Positions 10,359 to 20,859 of a stretch of DNA of 64,000 bases are shown here, piece by piece. Each line of letters opens with the position of its first letter. Within the stretch, counting starts at the first letter, position 1. The notes beneath the pieces were generated by a model. It had not been told where the DNA came from, made no database searches, and saw only the letters and a program-made list of their open reading frames with translations. The stretch is taken from NCBI GenBank assembly GCA_963693305.1, contig OY855908.1:8407001-8471000 (forward strand), read 5' to 3'. A program made the translations under genes and the position numbers. The stretch comes from Meandrina meandrites. Its lineage: Eukaryota; Cnidaria; Anthozoa; Scleractinia; Meandrinidae.

Positions 10359-10665
10359 TTGATTTGGCCGCCTCGCCATCGCATTGAAGGCATTAAGGGC
10401 TACGTTTCCAGTACCATATTTGTGTGGGTAGCTGGAATATTTGAAGGTGGATTGTCCTTAGTAACTGTATACGACGTATTAAATTTGGCACAATAGTTAT
10501 TTGCTTTGTGCTCCATCATCATTTCAGCTTTGACACTGAGTTGCAAGTTTTATCTGGCAACTCAGACAAAGGTTAATTGCGGAGTTCCCCCTCTTCTGGC
10601 GCGGCTTATAACAAAGAAATTGTCCACAATCAAAAGCAGCCGGGACAAGAATGGAAAACGAAATT
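10359..10665 (+). pseudogene. GPCR relic, end of TM3 to loop 3 (unit 3)
   Basis: Third copy of the TM4-TM5 relic, with a TAG in the loop before TM5 (acaatagtt). It is followed, as in unit 1, by a shared tail to the unit boundary near 10868. Confidence 0.75.
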
Positions 10666-11161
10666 TTATTTTCTTAGCCAAACCTGTTATCCATAGCTTC
10701 CTTGACAAAGAGTCACTTTCACGTCAGCGTGCAACGTTAACCAGAGACGGGGGCTATGATTTTCCCCCCATTTTATCTACTTGTTGTCAGGTGGCTGAAA
10801 AATTTTGCAACCACGTGACAATGTGGAGCTCACTTCGCTGACGAAGACTGTGTGATGTGGTCGAAAGCTACTATTTTAATTTGTTGAGATCTTGTGACAA
10901 GAATTTATCATTTGAACATATTTAGTTTCGCTAAAAAGGTCCTAAACCCGATCACTTTTTCTGACATTTACTTTCTTGCCAAATTCGTAGCCTCCCTCGC
11001 GTTCATCTACGGCATTCTGTACTCATTATTTTACGGTCAAGCAAGCGAAGGCAAACTGCAGTAGAATGACGGAAAACAGAGAGACAAAATTCCCAAAACG
11101 AAATTGAAAAAAGTCTTAAATTACATTCACACAGATGACAATCAGATCTTATTAGGACTAG

Positions 11162-11360
11162 TATATAAAGTGAATAGAAAAAATGTGATGTTTGTGCTTG
11201 TTTTGTGTTCATATATATATTTTAATTTTAAAGTTATTAAAATGACAATTGCAATAGCTGCATGGAAAATGATTTATTTGACCGCGCAGTAAGAACAAAT
11301 CTTTTGTCCAGACGTTAATTAAAAATTGAGACTCGAATTCTATTGGAAGCTGCAGATTAC
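11162..11360 (+). promoter_or_regulatory. Putative promoter of the group 1 gene in unit 4
   Basis: TATATAAAG at 11162-11170, then the TTAATTAA block and inverted CCAAT box about 115-150 bases before the ATG, as in units 1 and 3. Confidence 0.35.
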
Positions 11361-11483
11361 AATTTTTTCGTCCTGTTGTTAGTAATAAAAACAGCATCTG
11401 CTGTAACAACTACATTTGCAAATACAGCGGGCCGAGCTTCTGATCACAAGCCAAACTCCACTCACTGCAAAAGAACAGAACCT

Positions 11484-12362
11484 ATGATGTCCAATACAGC
11501 TATTATTGTAATTTTTTGTGCTGCTCTTTTTGAGTCCTTTTTCATTATTGTTGGCAACATTTTCACCATATTCGTATTTTGGAAGCACCGTAACAGACTG
11601 AAGCGGACTTCTCTTCTGCTTATAAACTTAGCCGTTGCGGACTTACTTGTTGGATTGACAGAACCGATATCAACCGGAACATTCAAACTTCCACGGGAGC
11701 TTGACGAACGCTCATTCGTCAACACTGCAATTAATGAAGATATTTCCGTAGTATTTAATACAATGTTTTCTTTCGCGTCAGTATTTTTCCTCGTACTCAT
11801 TTCTCTGGAACGTGCATATGCTTTGATTTGGCCGCTCCGTCATCGAGTAACAAGCATCAATGGTTACATTTACAGTGTAATAATCGTGTGGCTGGCTGCC
11901 ATATCTACAGGCGTATTGTCTTTGCTTTCTCTTCATCGCGTCTTCAGTCATGTTTACTGGACAGTTTCAGCTTGTGTTATGGTCATTTTATGTTTAATCG
12001 TGATCTGCATGTCTTATCTGGCAATCCGTACAAGACTTAATTACAGAGCTCCTGTCCTCGACGCGGCTCATAACAGACAAACAGAACCAGAACAGAAGGC
12101 AAAACTCTCCAGAACTCTATTCATTGTGATAGCGGCGTCTCTTGTTTGTTGGTTTCCGAGTATGTTACTTTATAGTATTCATATTCTATGCCCCAAATGT
12201 GCTAGTTTATTAGTAGTTTATGCCTTTAATATATTTCGTTTGGCGAATTTTATTATTAATCCCATCATTTACAGTTTTAGAATTCCTATGTTCAGAGAAA
12301 CGATAAAACGCATTAAGTTGCGAAGGCCGTCAAAACAATATACAGTTAACTATAGGCCTTAA
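11484..12362 (+). CDS. Group 1 class A GPCR, unit 4 (chimeric)
   Basis: Intact 292-aa receptor with the same residue numbering as the unit 1 protein: E109-R110-A111, W223, P225, Y230, C236-P-K-C239, N259. Up to about residue 143 it matches the unit 3 product (ALFESFFIIVG, TEPISTGTFKLPRELDE). From about residue 147 it follows unit 1 instead (VFSHVYWT, CPKCASLLVV). The 3' flank also follows unit 1, with a block near 12600-12660 missing from units 2 and 3. The switch near 11920 marks it as a recombinant or gene-conversion product. The start is the ATG pair at 11484/11487; the frame extends to 11343 only from a TTG. TM7 reads ANFIINPIIY, so the usual Ser before the NPxxY segment is Phe. Confidence 0.92.
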   Translation: MMSNTAIIVIFCAALFESFFIIVGNIFTIFVFWKHRNRLKRTSLLLINLAVADLLVGLTEPISTGTFKLPRELDERSFVNTAINEDISVVFNTMFSFASVFFLVLISLERAYALIWPLRHRVTSINGYIYSVIIVWLAAISTGVLSLLSLHRVFSHVYWTVSACVMVILCLIVICMSYLAIRTRLNYRAPVLDAAHNRQTEPEQKAKLSRTLFIVIAASLVCWFPSMLLYSIHILCPKCASLLVVYAFNIFRLANFIINPIIYSFRIPMFRETIKRIKLRRPSKQYTVNYRP

Positions 12363-13960
12363 GAATCAAACTATCAGACTTCTAAGACAATCTCCGATTG
12401 TTGCCGAACTATACCGTTCTGTCTGAAATCGTTATGAATCCTTTCTCTCTCAGGGTAACTCAGGGTGTGACACAGTGTGTTCCTTCCCACACAAGTTTCT
12501 GTTTCTGCGTTCAGCCAATAGTCCAGACTCTTTAGCTGTTGTAGTGAGCCATTTCAGTTTCTTGGAAAATTTCTCGTTTCCACTTTGATTACAGTAAGGT
12601 AAAGTCTGCTTTGATATTTTGTTAGATTTTATACTGAGAGCATGGCTCATTAAGTCGGCGCCTTTTTGTGTGGTTTATTGCTATTGCCTCTCTCTGTTCC
12701 CGGTTTCCCCTAGTTACACCGCATTGTGATTTCTTTTTGTACCAACTTTAGCAGACAACTTTATGACATTAATTAATTGAAAGTTCACTGTCAAATTGGG
12801 AGTCGCCCTCTTTTAATAAAAGTTTCTTTTGCCGATGTTGTGAAAGCGTACACCACTTATTAAGTAACAGACCTTTTTCGGGGCTAACATTACCTGAACG
12901 ATTATACGGGACAAACTACTGATAATTAAGTAAAGTGAGTAGGGAAAGTAAGTAAAATCTTTATTGAAGTGTCAATGACTAAAGTCTGACAGACTAAATC
13001 TGCTTTTTATAACGGCATATCTGAACGTGGTCTCTTTCATTCACTTTACATCCAGTGCTATCTTCAGTCTAGCGATAGTTGAGGTGTCACCGTAGATTTA
13101 TTTTAATTTCCTTGTTTTCCAAGCAATGGCAGTCATGATAGCAACAATAATAACATACTTTTGGTTTTGATCAACTTATACTGTAATCTTATCAGACTTT
13201 TCTGCCATTTTTCATATATACTGTAAACAGTTTTCATGCTAGAAAAGAAAATAACTGATTATTGAAAAGGTGTATTCACTCACACGTCATTCCCTATTTT
13301 GGAAAATCAATTTGCATTGACTCTCCAGGGACAGTTGCGAAGAGAAATTACAATGCCAGTATTATTTCAAATAACCTTCATTTTAGCAACAACAACAAAA
13401 TCCTTTATTTAAACACGATGTAGCTTAAAGCGCTGTAGAAGGGGTCGTACAATTATTACACTTCGTGTCAAAGGTTACAGGGAAAGTGAGCCACTACGGT
13501 ATACCGAAGAAAATTTGGAATATAAATAAAATACATGAAAATCTATAAATGTAATCTACACAACTGTGTATAATTAAACGACTTACGCTGTAAATAATTT
13601 AATGTCATCTACAGCTCCTATTTTGCACGTATACGTACAGTTTGTTTGAAGGTAAAGTAATAATCTCTAGTTTCTCAGCTAAAGTGGTGCCCGGGGCTAC
13701 AAATTATTAACAGCAACTGCAAACGTGGTCAATTATGTCTACTTGTACAGCACTTCACACTTGAGAAAAAGTCCTTGAAAGAGTTGACATGTTATAAAAC
13801 GCAAATTCATATGCTAACTACAACATTGTTTGTTTTTTTTTCTGTAATTTATCTTTGGAATATGTTTATATAAAAGTTTTTACATTTGAAACCCCAGGGC
13901 TGTGTGCCGGAAACGTGATCTCATTGATAGTGCAGTAGGCGAAAAATAATTTGTAAAATG
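12363..13960 (+). other. 3' flank of the unit 4 receptor, no gene
   Basis: Noncoding. AATAAA occurs near 12815. A TATATAAAAG box near 13868 lies in the group 2 type 5' flank that begins about 13840. Confidence 0.55.
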
Positions 13961-14189
13961 TTAATTAAAAATCGAGTCAAGGAACACTATTGGAAGTTGT
14001 TATTTTTTTAACAACCTCCAACAAATATGTCTAAAACAAAGCGTGCAAGGTGGGCGTCACAGCTTCACTTTCAAAACGAAACCAAATCTTGCCACTATGT
14101 ACCAAACTCGACTTACTGAGTTTATAAAACGGAACCTATGGTTTAGTGCTAGGCCAGTTTAAGACTTTCAAAAGATAGAGCAGACATAT

Positions 14190-14276
14190 ATGATGTCCAA
14201 GACAGCTGTAATTGTAATTATTAAAATGTCAATTGCAACAGCTGCATGGAAAATGATTTATTTGACCTTGCAGTAA
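14190..14276 (+). pseudogene. Group 2 receptor start fused to a group 1 promoter; forms a 28-aa upstream ORF
   Basis: A group 2 type 5' flank (13965-14189) leads to an ATG pair and eleven codons that match a receptor start (MMSKTAVIVII). At about 14220 the text switches to the group 1 5' flank (attattaaaatg...). The frame runs on for 17 codons to a stop at 14274-14276. If transcription starts in the outer flank, this is an upstream ORF for the receptor at 14457. Confidence 0.65.
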
Positions 14277-14299
14277 GAACAAATCTTTTGTCCAGACGT

Positions 14300-14360
14300 T
14301 AATTAAAAATTGAGACTCGAATTCTATTGGAAGCTGCAGATTACAATTTTTTCGTCCTGT
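14300..14360 (+). promoter_or_regulatory. Truncated group 1-type promoter block before the 14457 gene
   Basis: TTAATTAA (14299-14306) and ATTGG (14326-14330) of the group 1 flank are present. The TATA box normally about 150-180 bases further upstream has been cut off by the junction at about 14220. The nearest TATA-like box is in the outer flank near 13868. Confidence 0.3.
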
Positions 14361-14456
14361 TGTAATAAAAACAGCATCTGCTCTAACATTTGCAAATACA
14401 GCGGGCCGAGCTTCTGATCACAAGCCAAACTCGACTCACTGCCAAAGACAGAACCT

Positions 14457-15341
14457 ATGATGTCCAATACAGCTATTATTGTAATTCTTTTTGCTGCTCT
14501 ACTTGAATCCTTGATCATTATTGTTGGCAATATCTTCACCATATTCGTATTTTGGAAGCACCGCAACAAACTGAAGCGGACTTCTCTTCTGCTTATAAAC
14601 TTAGCTGCTGCGGATTTACTTGTTGGATTGACAGAAGTAATATCTATTGGAACATATAAACTTCGACAACAGTTTTACGAACACAGAGTCAACTACAATT
14701 TAAATGGGCCTGTTACCGGCACATTGCATACATTGTCTTCTTTCGCGTCAGTATATTTCCTTGTTCTCATTTCAATGGAATGTGCATATGCTTTGATTTG
14801 GCCGCTCCGCCATCGAGCCGTTAGCACCAAGAGTTACATTTACAGTGTCATTTTTGTGTGGGTGGCTGGAATATCTACAGGTACATCGTCGTTTCTTGCT
14901 ATACACGGCATCGTGGGTCACATAAATTGGACAGTTGCAGTTTGTGTTCTAGTTATTTTATGTTTAATCGTGATTTGCGTGTCTTATCTGGCAATCCGTA
15001 AAATACTTAACTGCAGAGTTCCTGCCCTCGACGGGGTTCGGCATATCAGGCAAACGGAACCTGAACAGAAGGCAAAACTCTCCAGAACTCTGTTTATTGT
15101 AATAGCGGCGTCTCTTTTCTTTTGGTTTCCTTGTATGGTAATTTACGCTGTTCACTTTCTTTGTTTGAAATGTATTCCTTTTATTGTAGTCCATATTTTT
15201 AACATGTTTCGTTTGGCGAATTCTGCCGTTAATCCAATTATTTACAGTTTTAGGATTCCGGTGTTCAGAGAAACGTTGAAACGAATAAAACTCTGCAAGC
15301 GGTCAAAACAATATACAGTTAACAATAGGCCTAAAAATTAG
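14457..15341 (+). CDS. Group 2 class A GPCR with Glu-Cys-Ala in place of DRY
   Basis: Intact 294-aa receptor: N25, D53, E108-C109-A110 at the end of TM3, W135, Y177, F222-W223-F-P225, Y230, C236-L-K-C239, N259-P-I-I-Y263. The arginine 3.50 that couples class A receptors to G proteins is Cys; the codon is TGT where other groups have CGT. Position 6.47 is Phe. The body is group 2, but the proximal 5' flank and first residues are group 1-like (MMSNTAIIVI), consistent with the recombination junction just upstream. The C-terminus runs three codons beyond most relatives (NNRPKN). Two AATAAA signals follow at 15386 and about 15405. Confidence 0.9.
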   Translation: MMSNTAIIVILFAALLESLIIIVGNIFTIFVFWKHRNKLKRTSLLLINLAAADLLVGLTEVISIGTYKLRQQFYEHRVNYNLNGPVTGTLHTLSSFASVYFLVLISMECAYALIWPLRHRAVSTKSYIYSVIFVWVAGISTGTSSFLAIHGIVGHINWTVAVCVLVILCLIVICVSYLAIRKILNCRVPALDGVRHIRQTEPEQKAKLSRTLFIVIAASLFFWFPCMVIYAVHFLCLKCIPFIVVHIFNMFRLANSAVNPIIYSFRIPVFRETLKRIKLCKRSKQYTVNNRPKN

Positions 15342-15439
15342 GGTTTGAAGTTGAAAAAATATACTAGAATCAGCAATGTCAAAAGAATAAAACCTGGGAC
15401 AAAGAATAAAATGTACACCTTGTCAAGAACTATCACAGA

Positions 15440-15615
15440 AATTACCCACAAACTTCTCCCGTCTGGCTTTGTAGCTAGGTGTTGGGTTCGAATTCCACCG
15501 GTTGCAGAGAATTTTTCCTTACCTCATGCGCCCTTGATATTCTCAGTCTCCTGGGATTATACTCAGAAGAGAATTCCTGGGTCACTTTTACAACCCTTAA
15601 AGTTAATTTTGTCTT
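15440..15615 (+). repeat. tRNA-derived SINE, truncated copy
   Basis: Contains ctggctttgtag, then GGGTTCGAATTCC (B box) and a conserved tail with tctcctgggattatactcag and attcctgggtcac. Related copies lie at 24990-25190, 39960-40110 (with 40537-40560) and 51030-51190, the last inverted. Each sits just 3' of a group 2 receptor. The region between A and B boxes is shortened here. Confidence 0.65.
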
Positions 15616-16034
15616 TTTAGTTTTTACTGTCTGCACTGCGGCATTGAATTCTTAATTTTCCCCACAGAAGAATGCGTTCAATAGTTAAAGGTTTATTTAA
15701 TAATTTAAAAATGTGACAACAATGTAGAGGAGACGAAGGCTACAAATAATTAAAATTGACACGATTAAAAAAGTAAGAATTAATGATTTTAGTTAAACTA
15801 ATAATGCTTGCAAAATTAACATAACGGCTCTTTAACTGTTAAGACTGCCTGACTCAAATTAAATATTTAAATAAAGAAAAAACCCCAAACGTCACTGAGA
15901 TATCATCCTTTTGGAAACATTTCTTTCGGCAATGGAAGATTTGTCATTTGTTTTTCCTTTAAGTTTGAAGTATGTTCAGTACAAATTTTACATGACAATC
16001 GCAATATAGCTATATGTACTAAAAGTAATCACAG

Positions 16035-16110
16035 TATATATAGACAAATGCATATGTTTTTTACATTTTCATTAAAAATTAGAGCTCGCAATACTATTGG
16101 AAGTTGTATA
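16035..16110 (+). promoter_or_regulatory. Putative promoter of the group 3 gene at 16370
   Basis: TATATATAG at 16035-16043 lies about 330 bases before the ATG, followed by an ATTGGAAGTTGTA block (ATTGG 16096-16100). The same order of elements precedes the other receptor groups. Confidence 0.35.
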
Positions 16111-16369
16111 GATTTGTATTTTTTTCTGATATGAAGTTTATATTTGATCCTGTTGTTACAAAACAACACACCCCGGTCAGCACTAACGAATATTTAATAC
16201 AGCAATCCGAGCAGGAGGTCACAACTACTATGTTAATGAAAGTCGCCCTTTCCACTTTGTAACACAACTCGACCCGGTGAAAAGAAACAAAAACCAGAAG
16301 AAATCTGCACTGAGTTTGGCTTTAAGCCTGTTAGAAGCACTCGAAAGCACGGCACAGTAACTTACTGCC

Positions 16370-17242
16370 ATGTCTAATACAGCTACTATTGTAATCATAT
16401 TTGCTGCCGTTTTTGAGTCCTTGCTCATTATTGTTGGCAATATTTTCACCATATTCGTGTTTTGGAAGCACCGTAACAGACTAAAGCGAACTTCTGTTCT
16501 TCTAATAAACTTAGCCGTTGCGGATCTACTTGTTGGATTTATAGAACCAGTAGCGTTAGGAACGCTTGATATCCCTCATCAATTTGAAGATACAAGCATC
16601 AACAGCATCAGGGGCAATGTTTCGACAGCATTTCAAATGGCTTTTTCATTCGTGTCAGTATTTTTCCTCGTACTCATTTCGATGGAACGTGCATATGCTT
16701 TGATTTGGCCGCTTCGCCATCGAGTAGCAAGTACCATGGGTTACATTTATAGCGTAACGTTTGCGTGGATAGCTGGAATGCTTTTAGGAATATTGACATT
16801 GCTAGCTGTATACGAAATCTTGGATTTTGCATATTGGACAGTTGCATTTGGCTGTATCATCGTTTTATGCTTGATCGTGGTGTGTGCATCTTATCTATCA
16901 ATTCGAGCAAGACTTCACCGTAGAGTTCCTGCCGCTGATATTGTCTCTCATAACAGTCAAAATGGGCCTCAGCAAAACGCGAAATTTTCCAGGACTCTGT
17001 TCGTTGTAATAACTGCACCTCTTCTCTTTTGGTTACCTAGTATTGTAATTTGCTGTACACATTATCTATGTTCCACTTGTGTTCCAAAACTTCTCTTTCA
17101 AGTTATCAACATTTTTCGTTTGGCCAACTCCCTTATTAATCCTATCATTTATAGTTTTAGAATTTCCATGTTCAGAGAAACATTCAAACGAATGAAGCTC
17201 TGCAAGCAGTCAAAACAATATAATGTTAGTGAAATACATTGA
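16370..17242 (+). CDS. Group 3 class A GPCR
   Basis: Intact 290-aa receptor: N24, D52, E106-R107-A108, W133, Y175, F220-W221-L-P223, C234-S-T-C237, N257-P-I-I-Y261. Inner loop 3 is Gln/Asn-rich (HNSQNGPQQNAKFSRTL). Outer loop 1 has a glycosylation sequon N83-V-S. Position 6.55 is Cys228 where most relatives have Tyr. The tail ends QYNVSEIH instead of QYQVNYTP, as if a small indel had changed the last codons. Start ATG has G at -3. AATAAA occurs near 17584. The next gene, at 19184, is convergent. Confidence 0.9.
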   Translation: MSNTATIVIIFAAVFESLLIIVGNIFTIFVFWKHRNRLKRTSVLLINLAVADLLVGFIEPVALGTLDIPHQFEDTSINSIRGNVSTAFQMAFSFVSVFFLVLISMERAYALIWPLRHRVASTMGYIYSVTFAWIAGMLLGILTLLAVYEILDFAYWTVAFGCIIVLCLIVVCASYLSIRARLHRRVPAADIVSHNSQNGPQQNAKFSRTLFVVITAPLLFWLPSIVICCTHYLCSTCVPKLLFQVINIFRLANSLINPIIYSFRISMFRETFKRMKLCKQSKQYNVSEIH

Positions 17243-18034
17243 CATTTTTGATAAAATTAACGTACACGAAGAAGCAAAGGGTGACAGAATTTTGTCATAA
17301 ATGTCCTGTGAATAGGAAACAGGGCAACCATTTATTTGCTTGGCAATATTGTATTTCAAATTTGGCACCTTTGTTAATTCTTTGCCATTGAATTTTGACG
17401 TTTTTTTAAAGCCTTGTACACGGTTTCTCGGAGGAGTGGAGTGTGTTGAAAACCATGAATTCGTAATATTGTACGCTTGATACGGCACATTTCTTTGGCA
17501 AAATGGTACATTTCAGTTATTTTTGGAACATTCTGTTGTAGCAGTAAAACTTGTTGAAAAGGCGTTCTGCACCTGCTCTTAATGAATAAAACATTTGAAT
17601 ACAAAATGAGCGCTAACTTTAAAAGGCGTGCAGAGTAGAATATAAAAATTAAACTTTGTTCCTGTATTTACATAGTTAACGTACTGAGTTATTGAAATAT
17701 TATTGGTTATACTTAATTCGTTTATTGTGATTGTACTTTATTTTTTATAATTTTTATGAGTTCTGCCTGTAAGTAACTGAGTCAGGCACATTATGTTCGT
17801 TGATGGTCTTTTGGTCCACTTGAGATGCAGACACTTCGGATGAATCGATGGCGGGGCCCCAGTCGCTCAACCATTAAGTTAATTTCCTAAAAGTCCCTTT
17901 TACATGCGCGGTGAACCATCAGCCTTCCAGACAGAAGCAACAACATAACGTTCTTTTGTCGTATTTACGTCACATTGGTTGCATTCTATTTGGACTTACA
18001 ATTTATAATCGCAAACTGTTTTGGTTTAGACCCT
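17243..18034. other. Intergenic, no gene
   Basis: The first 200 bases match the 3' flank of other group 3 genes (compare 34660-34850). The rest is AT-rich with no recognisable coding or repeat content. Confidence 0.5.
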
Positions 18035-18200
18035 CTTCCAACCATTTTCGGTTAAAACGATTGACTTGGCTGAACTGTTTTCGTTTGGTTTCGTTTGGTT
18101 GGTTGCGTTAATGTATTTTGTTATGATTGTCAAACTGATGATGTCCTGCAGTCATGATCGATCAACTGTTTCAACTAAAATTGGTTGGAAAAGTGCTCTT
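18035..18200. repeat. Imperfect inverted-repeat element
   Basis: The left arm (cttccaaccattttcgg...) and right arm (...aattggttggaaaag) are about 30 bases each and imperfectly complementary. A second copy lies at 42375-42540, and only the right arm survives at about 25255. It sits at the start of the group 4 3' block. Confidence 0.5.
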
Positions 18201-19183
18201 CTGGGAAACTGCAACCAAATCAAATTGTGTCGATTTCGACTGTTAGTTTTCTCGTGGTCACGAAATTATCACTGCCTCGATCGTTTTGTGTCATAAGCTC
18301 GATAATTCTCTCTAACAGGAGAAAACCCGAAAGGAACCTTTCCATTAATAACACAGACGTGACAAAAAGCGTAAAAAAGACCATTACTGAAAATGAAGCT
18401 GAACTGATGAATATACTATAATTCATATGCAGGGTTCATATTAAATTTGAAACTAGACTGTGAGCAGTGGAGTTTTGTCGCTAAAGTACTACGCGCGTTC
18501 TAAAAATAAAATTAAGGAAATCAGGGGAAAAACAATGAAGGAATGACAAGCTCCTCGCAGCTCATCTCCATTCGCACAATGCACATTCGTGATTAATTTC
18601 CGCGTCGCACGGAGAGCAAGGAAAAGAAAGAGACTGCTCGCAGTCCAATTTGAAACAGACCTGGCTGAAAACTGCTTTGGGCATACACCTGAAAAATCGA
18701 AAAGCGTAAATGACTTTTGCCACCATAACTATCTAAGTAAGTTAGACGGTTAATTGCAAACATGTACTAAGTTAAGGAGAGAGGAGAGAAATGCAACGTA
18801 ATGCCCGAAAAAAAAATGATCTGGAACTCAGAAACTAGAGAATAAGGCGGTAGTATTAGATGGACTATATTTCTTGGAGAAGGAAGCGTCTCATAGGAAT
18901 GTCAGTAAGACAATAAGATTCCATGTCGTTGTACAACAAACTTATTTACACCAGTCAGCATTATTATTTTGTGATATATTAACATGAAATAGCAATTAGA
19001 AATCCACTCACTGTCTTATTTTTATTATTTTAGGAAACCGACATATGTACAGTCCTAATATTCACTGAACAGTTACGAAAATAACAGAATGACGGGTATA
19101 TTTCATTTAAACAAACAAATAAAGGCCTTCCTTCTAGTTTCTGCTTCCGCAAGATGTTGAAGAGTCGATCCTATAAATAAGTT
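18185..19183 (-). repeat. Group 4 3' block, copy a
   Basis: About 1 kb downstream of a group 4 gene. It recurs at 25250-26362, 42540-46477 (split), 53735-54738, 59080-59759 and 63365-64000. It includes tandem AATAAA-type signals on the minus strand near 19020, about 165 bases past the stop. Open frames in it are not conserved between copies, so it is treated as noncoding. Confidence 0.7.
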
Positions 19184-20047
19184 TCAAGCTCTGTAGGTAA
19201 TTCTATATTGTTTTGAACGCTTTCGGGGCTTCATTCGTTCCAAAGTTTCCCTGAAACAGGGAATTCTAAAACTGTAAATAATAGGATTTACCAAAGAATT
19301 TGTTAAATGAAACACGGTAAAACTGTAACGCAGAGGTAAAGGAATACATTTGGAACAAAAATAGTCTATGAAGTAACCCACATTACTCGGCAACCAACAG
19401 ACAAGTGACACAGCTATTACAATAAACAGAGTACTGGAGAGTTTCTTGCTCTGTTGCTGTCCATTTTGTCTGTTATCAGCCACCTCGATAGCAGGCACCC
19501 TGCTATTAAGTATTCTTCGGATTGCCAGATAAGAAACGCAGATAATCATCAACGGTAAAATGATGAGTGAGCAGAGAGTAATATTCCAATAGTCGGCATT
19601 CAGCATGTCGTAGACAGCTAGGAAAGAGAATGTACCTGCCGATATTCCACATACCCATACTAAAATCACACTGTAGATGTAACCTTTGGTGCTTGCAACT
19701 CGGTGTCGGAGCGGCCAAATCAAAGCATATGCACGTTCCAAGGAAATAACAGCTAGGAAAAATAGTGACGCAAAGTAAAACGTTATTAGAAATGCGGTTG
19801 AAATGTGTCCATAACTAATGTTAATGGAACTGATATGACGTGGAACAGCAATCGTTCCTATTACGATCGGTTCGATGAATCCAACAAATAGATCAGCGAC
19901 GGCTAAGTTTATAAGAAGGAAAGAAGTTCGCTTCAGTCTGTTACGGTGTTTCCAAAACACGAATATGGTGAAAATGTTGCCACTGAAAACGAGTAAGGAC
20001 TCAAGCACAATAACACACAGAATTACAATAGCAGTTATGTTGGGCAT
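19184..20047 (-). CDS. Group 4 class A GPCR
   Basis: Intact 287-aa single-exon receptor: N24, D52, E104-R105-A106, W131, P165 (5.50), Y173 (5.58), C217-W218-L-P220, Y225, C231-S-K-C234, N254-P-I-I-Y258. Unlike groups 1-3 it has the TM5 proline. Sequons are N3-I-T at the N-terminus, N76-I-S in outer loop 1 and N155-I-T before TM5. Tail: KRSKQYRITYRA. Start ATG (MPNIT) has A at -3. Minus-strand poly(A)-type signals lie near 19020. A TATA-like stretch lies about 155 bases upstream. Confidence 0.92.
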   Translation of the reverse strand: MPNITAIVILCVIVLESLLVFSGNIFTIFVFWKHRNRLKRTSFLLINLAVADLFVGFIEPIVIGTIAVPRHISSINISYGHISTAFLITFYFASLFFLAVISLERAYALIWPLRHRVASTKGYIYSVILVWVCGISAGTFSFLAVYDMLNADYWNITLCSLIILPLMIICVSYLAIRRILNSRVPAIEVADNRQNGQQQSKKLSSTLFIVIAVSLVCWLPSNVGYFIDYFCSKCIPLPLRYSFTVFHLTNSLVNPIIYSFRIPCFRETLERMKPRKRSKQYRITYRA

Positions 20048-20195
20048 AGTGGATGGTAATCTTGATGTTATTAGAGAAGCTTGCTGAAACAGTCACAGCT
20101 ATTTTCCTACTGTGCTAGACTTAGTGATGCGGTAGGCATCCTGAAACACACCACCCATCGCTCCCAATACTCCTTTTCACTTAAATCCTGAGTAG

Positions 20196-20209
20196 GACTT
20201 AATATATAG
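20196..20209 (-). promoter_or_regulatory. TATA-like element of the 19184-20047 gene
   Basis: On the minus strand it reads TATATATTAAGTCC. All five group 4 genes have an AT-rich core beside a conserved AGTCC or close variant 140-155 bases before the ATG. Confidence 0.35.
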
Positions 20210-20578
20210 AAAAAATTTTAATTAAACCTTTTGACAAAATAATGTTTCCTCCTAATGAAAGAAAACTAAAAGGGCTTTATGGAAGTGAACAAACTTGATG
20301 TGACATATGGTAATAACACAAGTCATTGAGGTGACACCTTGGAAGAAATAATGAAATTTGTGGATCGAATATTTGCTATTTATTACAAGTTATTTATACT
20401 AACAGTATGCTCACAGTCTATTTCTAGATCTTATTCTTCTTCCTCCTTTTCAATTGTCAGTCAAGGGGTGATAGATATTTGTTTTCTATTTTACGTACTT
20501 TGAATTGACAGAAGGCTAACAGTCCATTTCATAAGTTTCATTTCATATATTTAATTTCTCTTTCTAATATTTCAAGTA

Positions 20579-20723
20579 ATATATCAAACGCGAGAGAGCG
20601 TGTTTCATCACATTTCCAAACACCGAGAAGAGAGTTGAAAATACGACGCGCAGCGGAGTATTTTTGACGAACTTTGAGGTGTTTGGAAATGTGATGATAC
20701 ACTCTCTCGAGTGTTTGATATAT
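20579..20723. mobile_element. MITE-like hairpin, 145 bp
   Basis: The 46-base arms 20579-20624 and 20678-20723 are reverse complements with a few mismatches; the inner part also folds. It interrupts a flank that is continuous in the inverted copy near 30390-30410. No coding capacity. Confidence 0.65.
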
Positions 20724-20859
20724 CTTCTCAATCGAAACTAAAAATACGGAGAAAACGGAGAAATAAAATCATAAAAAATCTATGCTAATTAAGATCAGAT
20801 TTCCAAACTGCCTTCGCGGTTCTGATTTCCTTTGTTGTAACTAGACGAATTATTAATGA

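Larger units (their letters stand above)
6999..10868 (+). repeat. Tandem receptor unit 3
   Basis: Very close to unit 2, including the foldback element at the same site, so units 2 and 3 probably arose from the most recent duplication in this stretch. Its receptor is frameshifted. Confidence 0.8.
10869..13960 (+). repeat. Tandem receptor unit 4
   Basis: The left half follows units 2/3 and the right half follows unit 1. It lacks the foldback element and has no TM4-5 relic; where the relic would start there is a group 2 type 5' flank instead. Confidence 0.75.

Noticed and set aside
15345..15620. 91-codon frame after the 14457 gene
   Set aside because: Runs through the SINE and flank; the frame is not open in the other copies.
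18066..18421. Overlapping short frames in the group 4 3' block
   Set aside because: Low-complexity text from the inverted-repeat element, not conserved between blocks.
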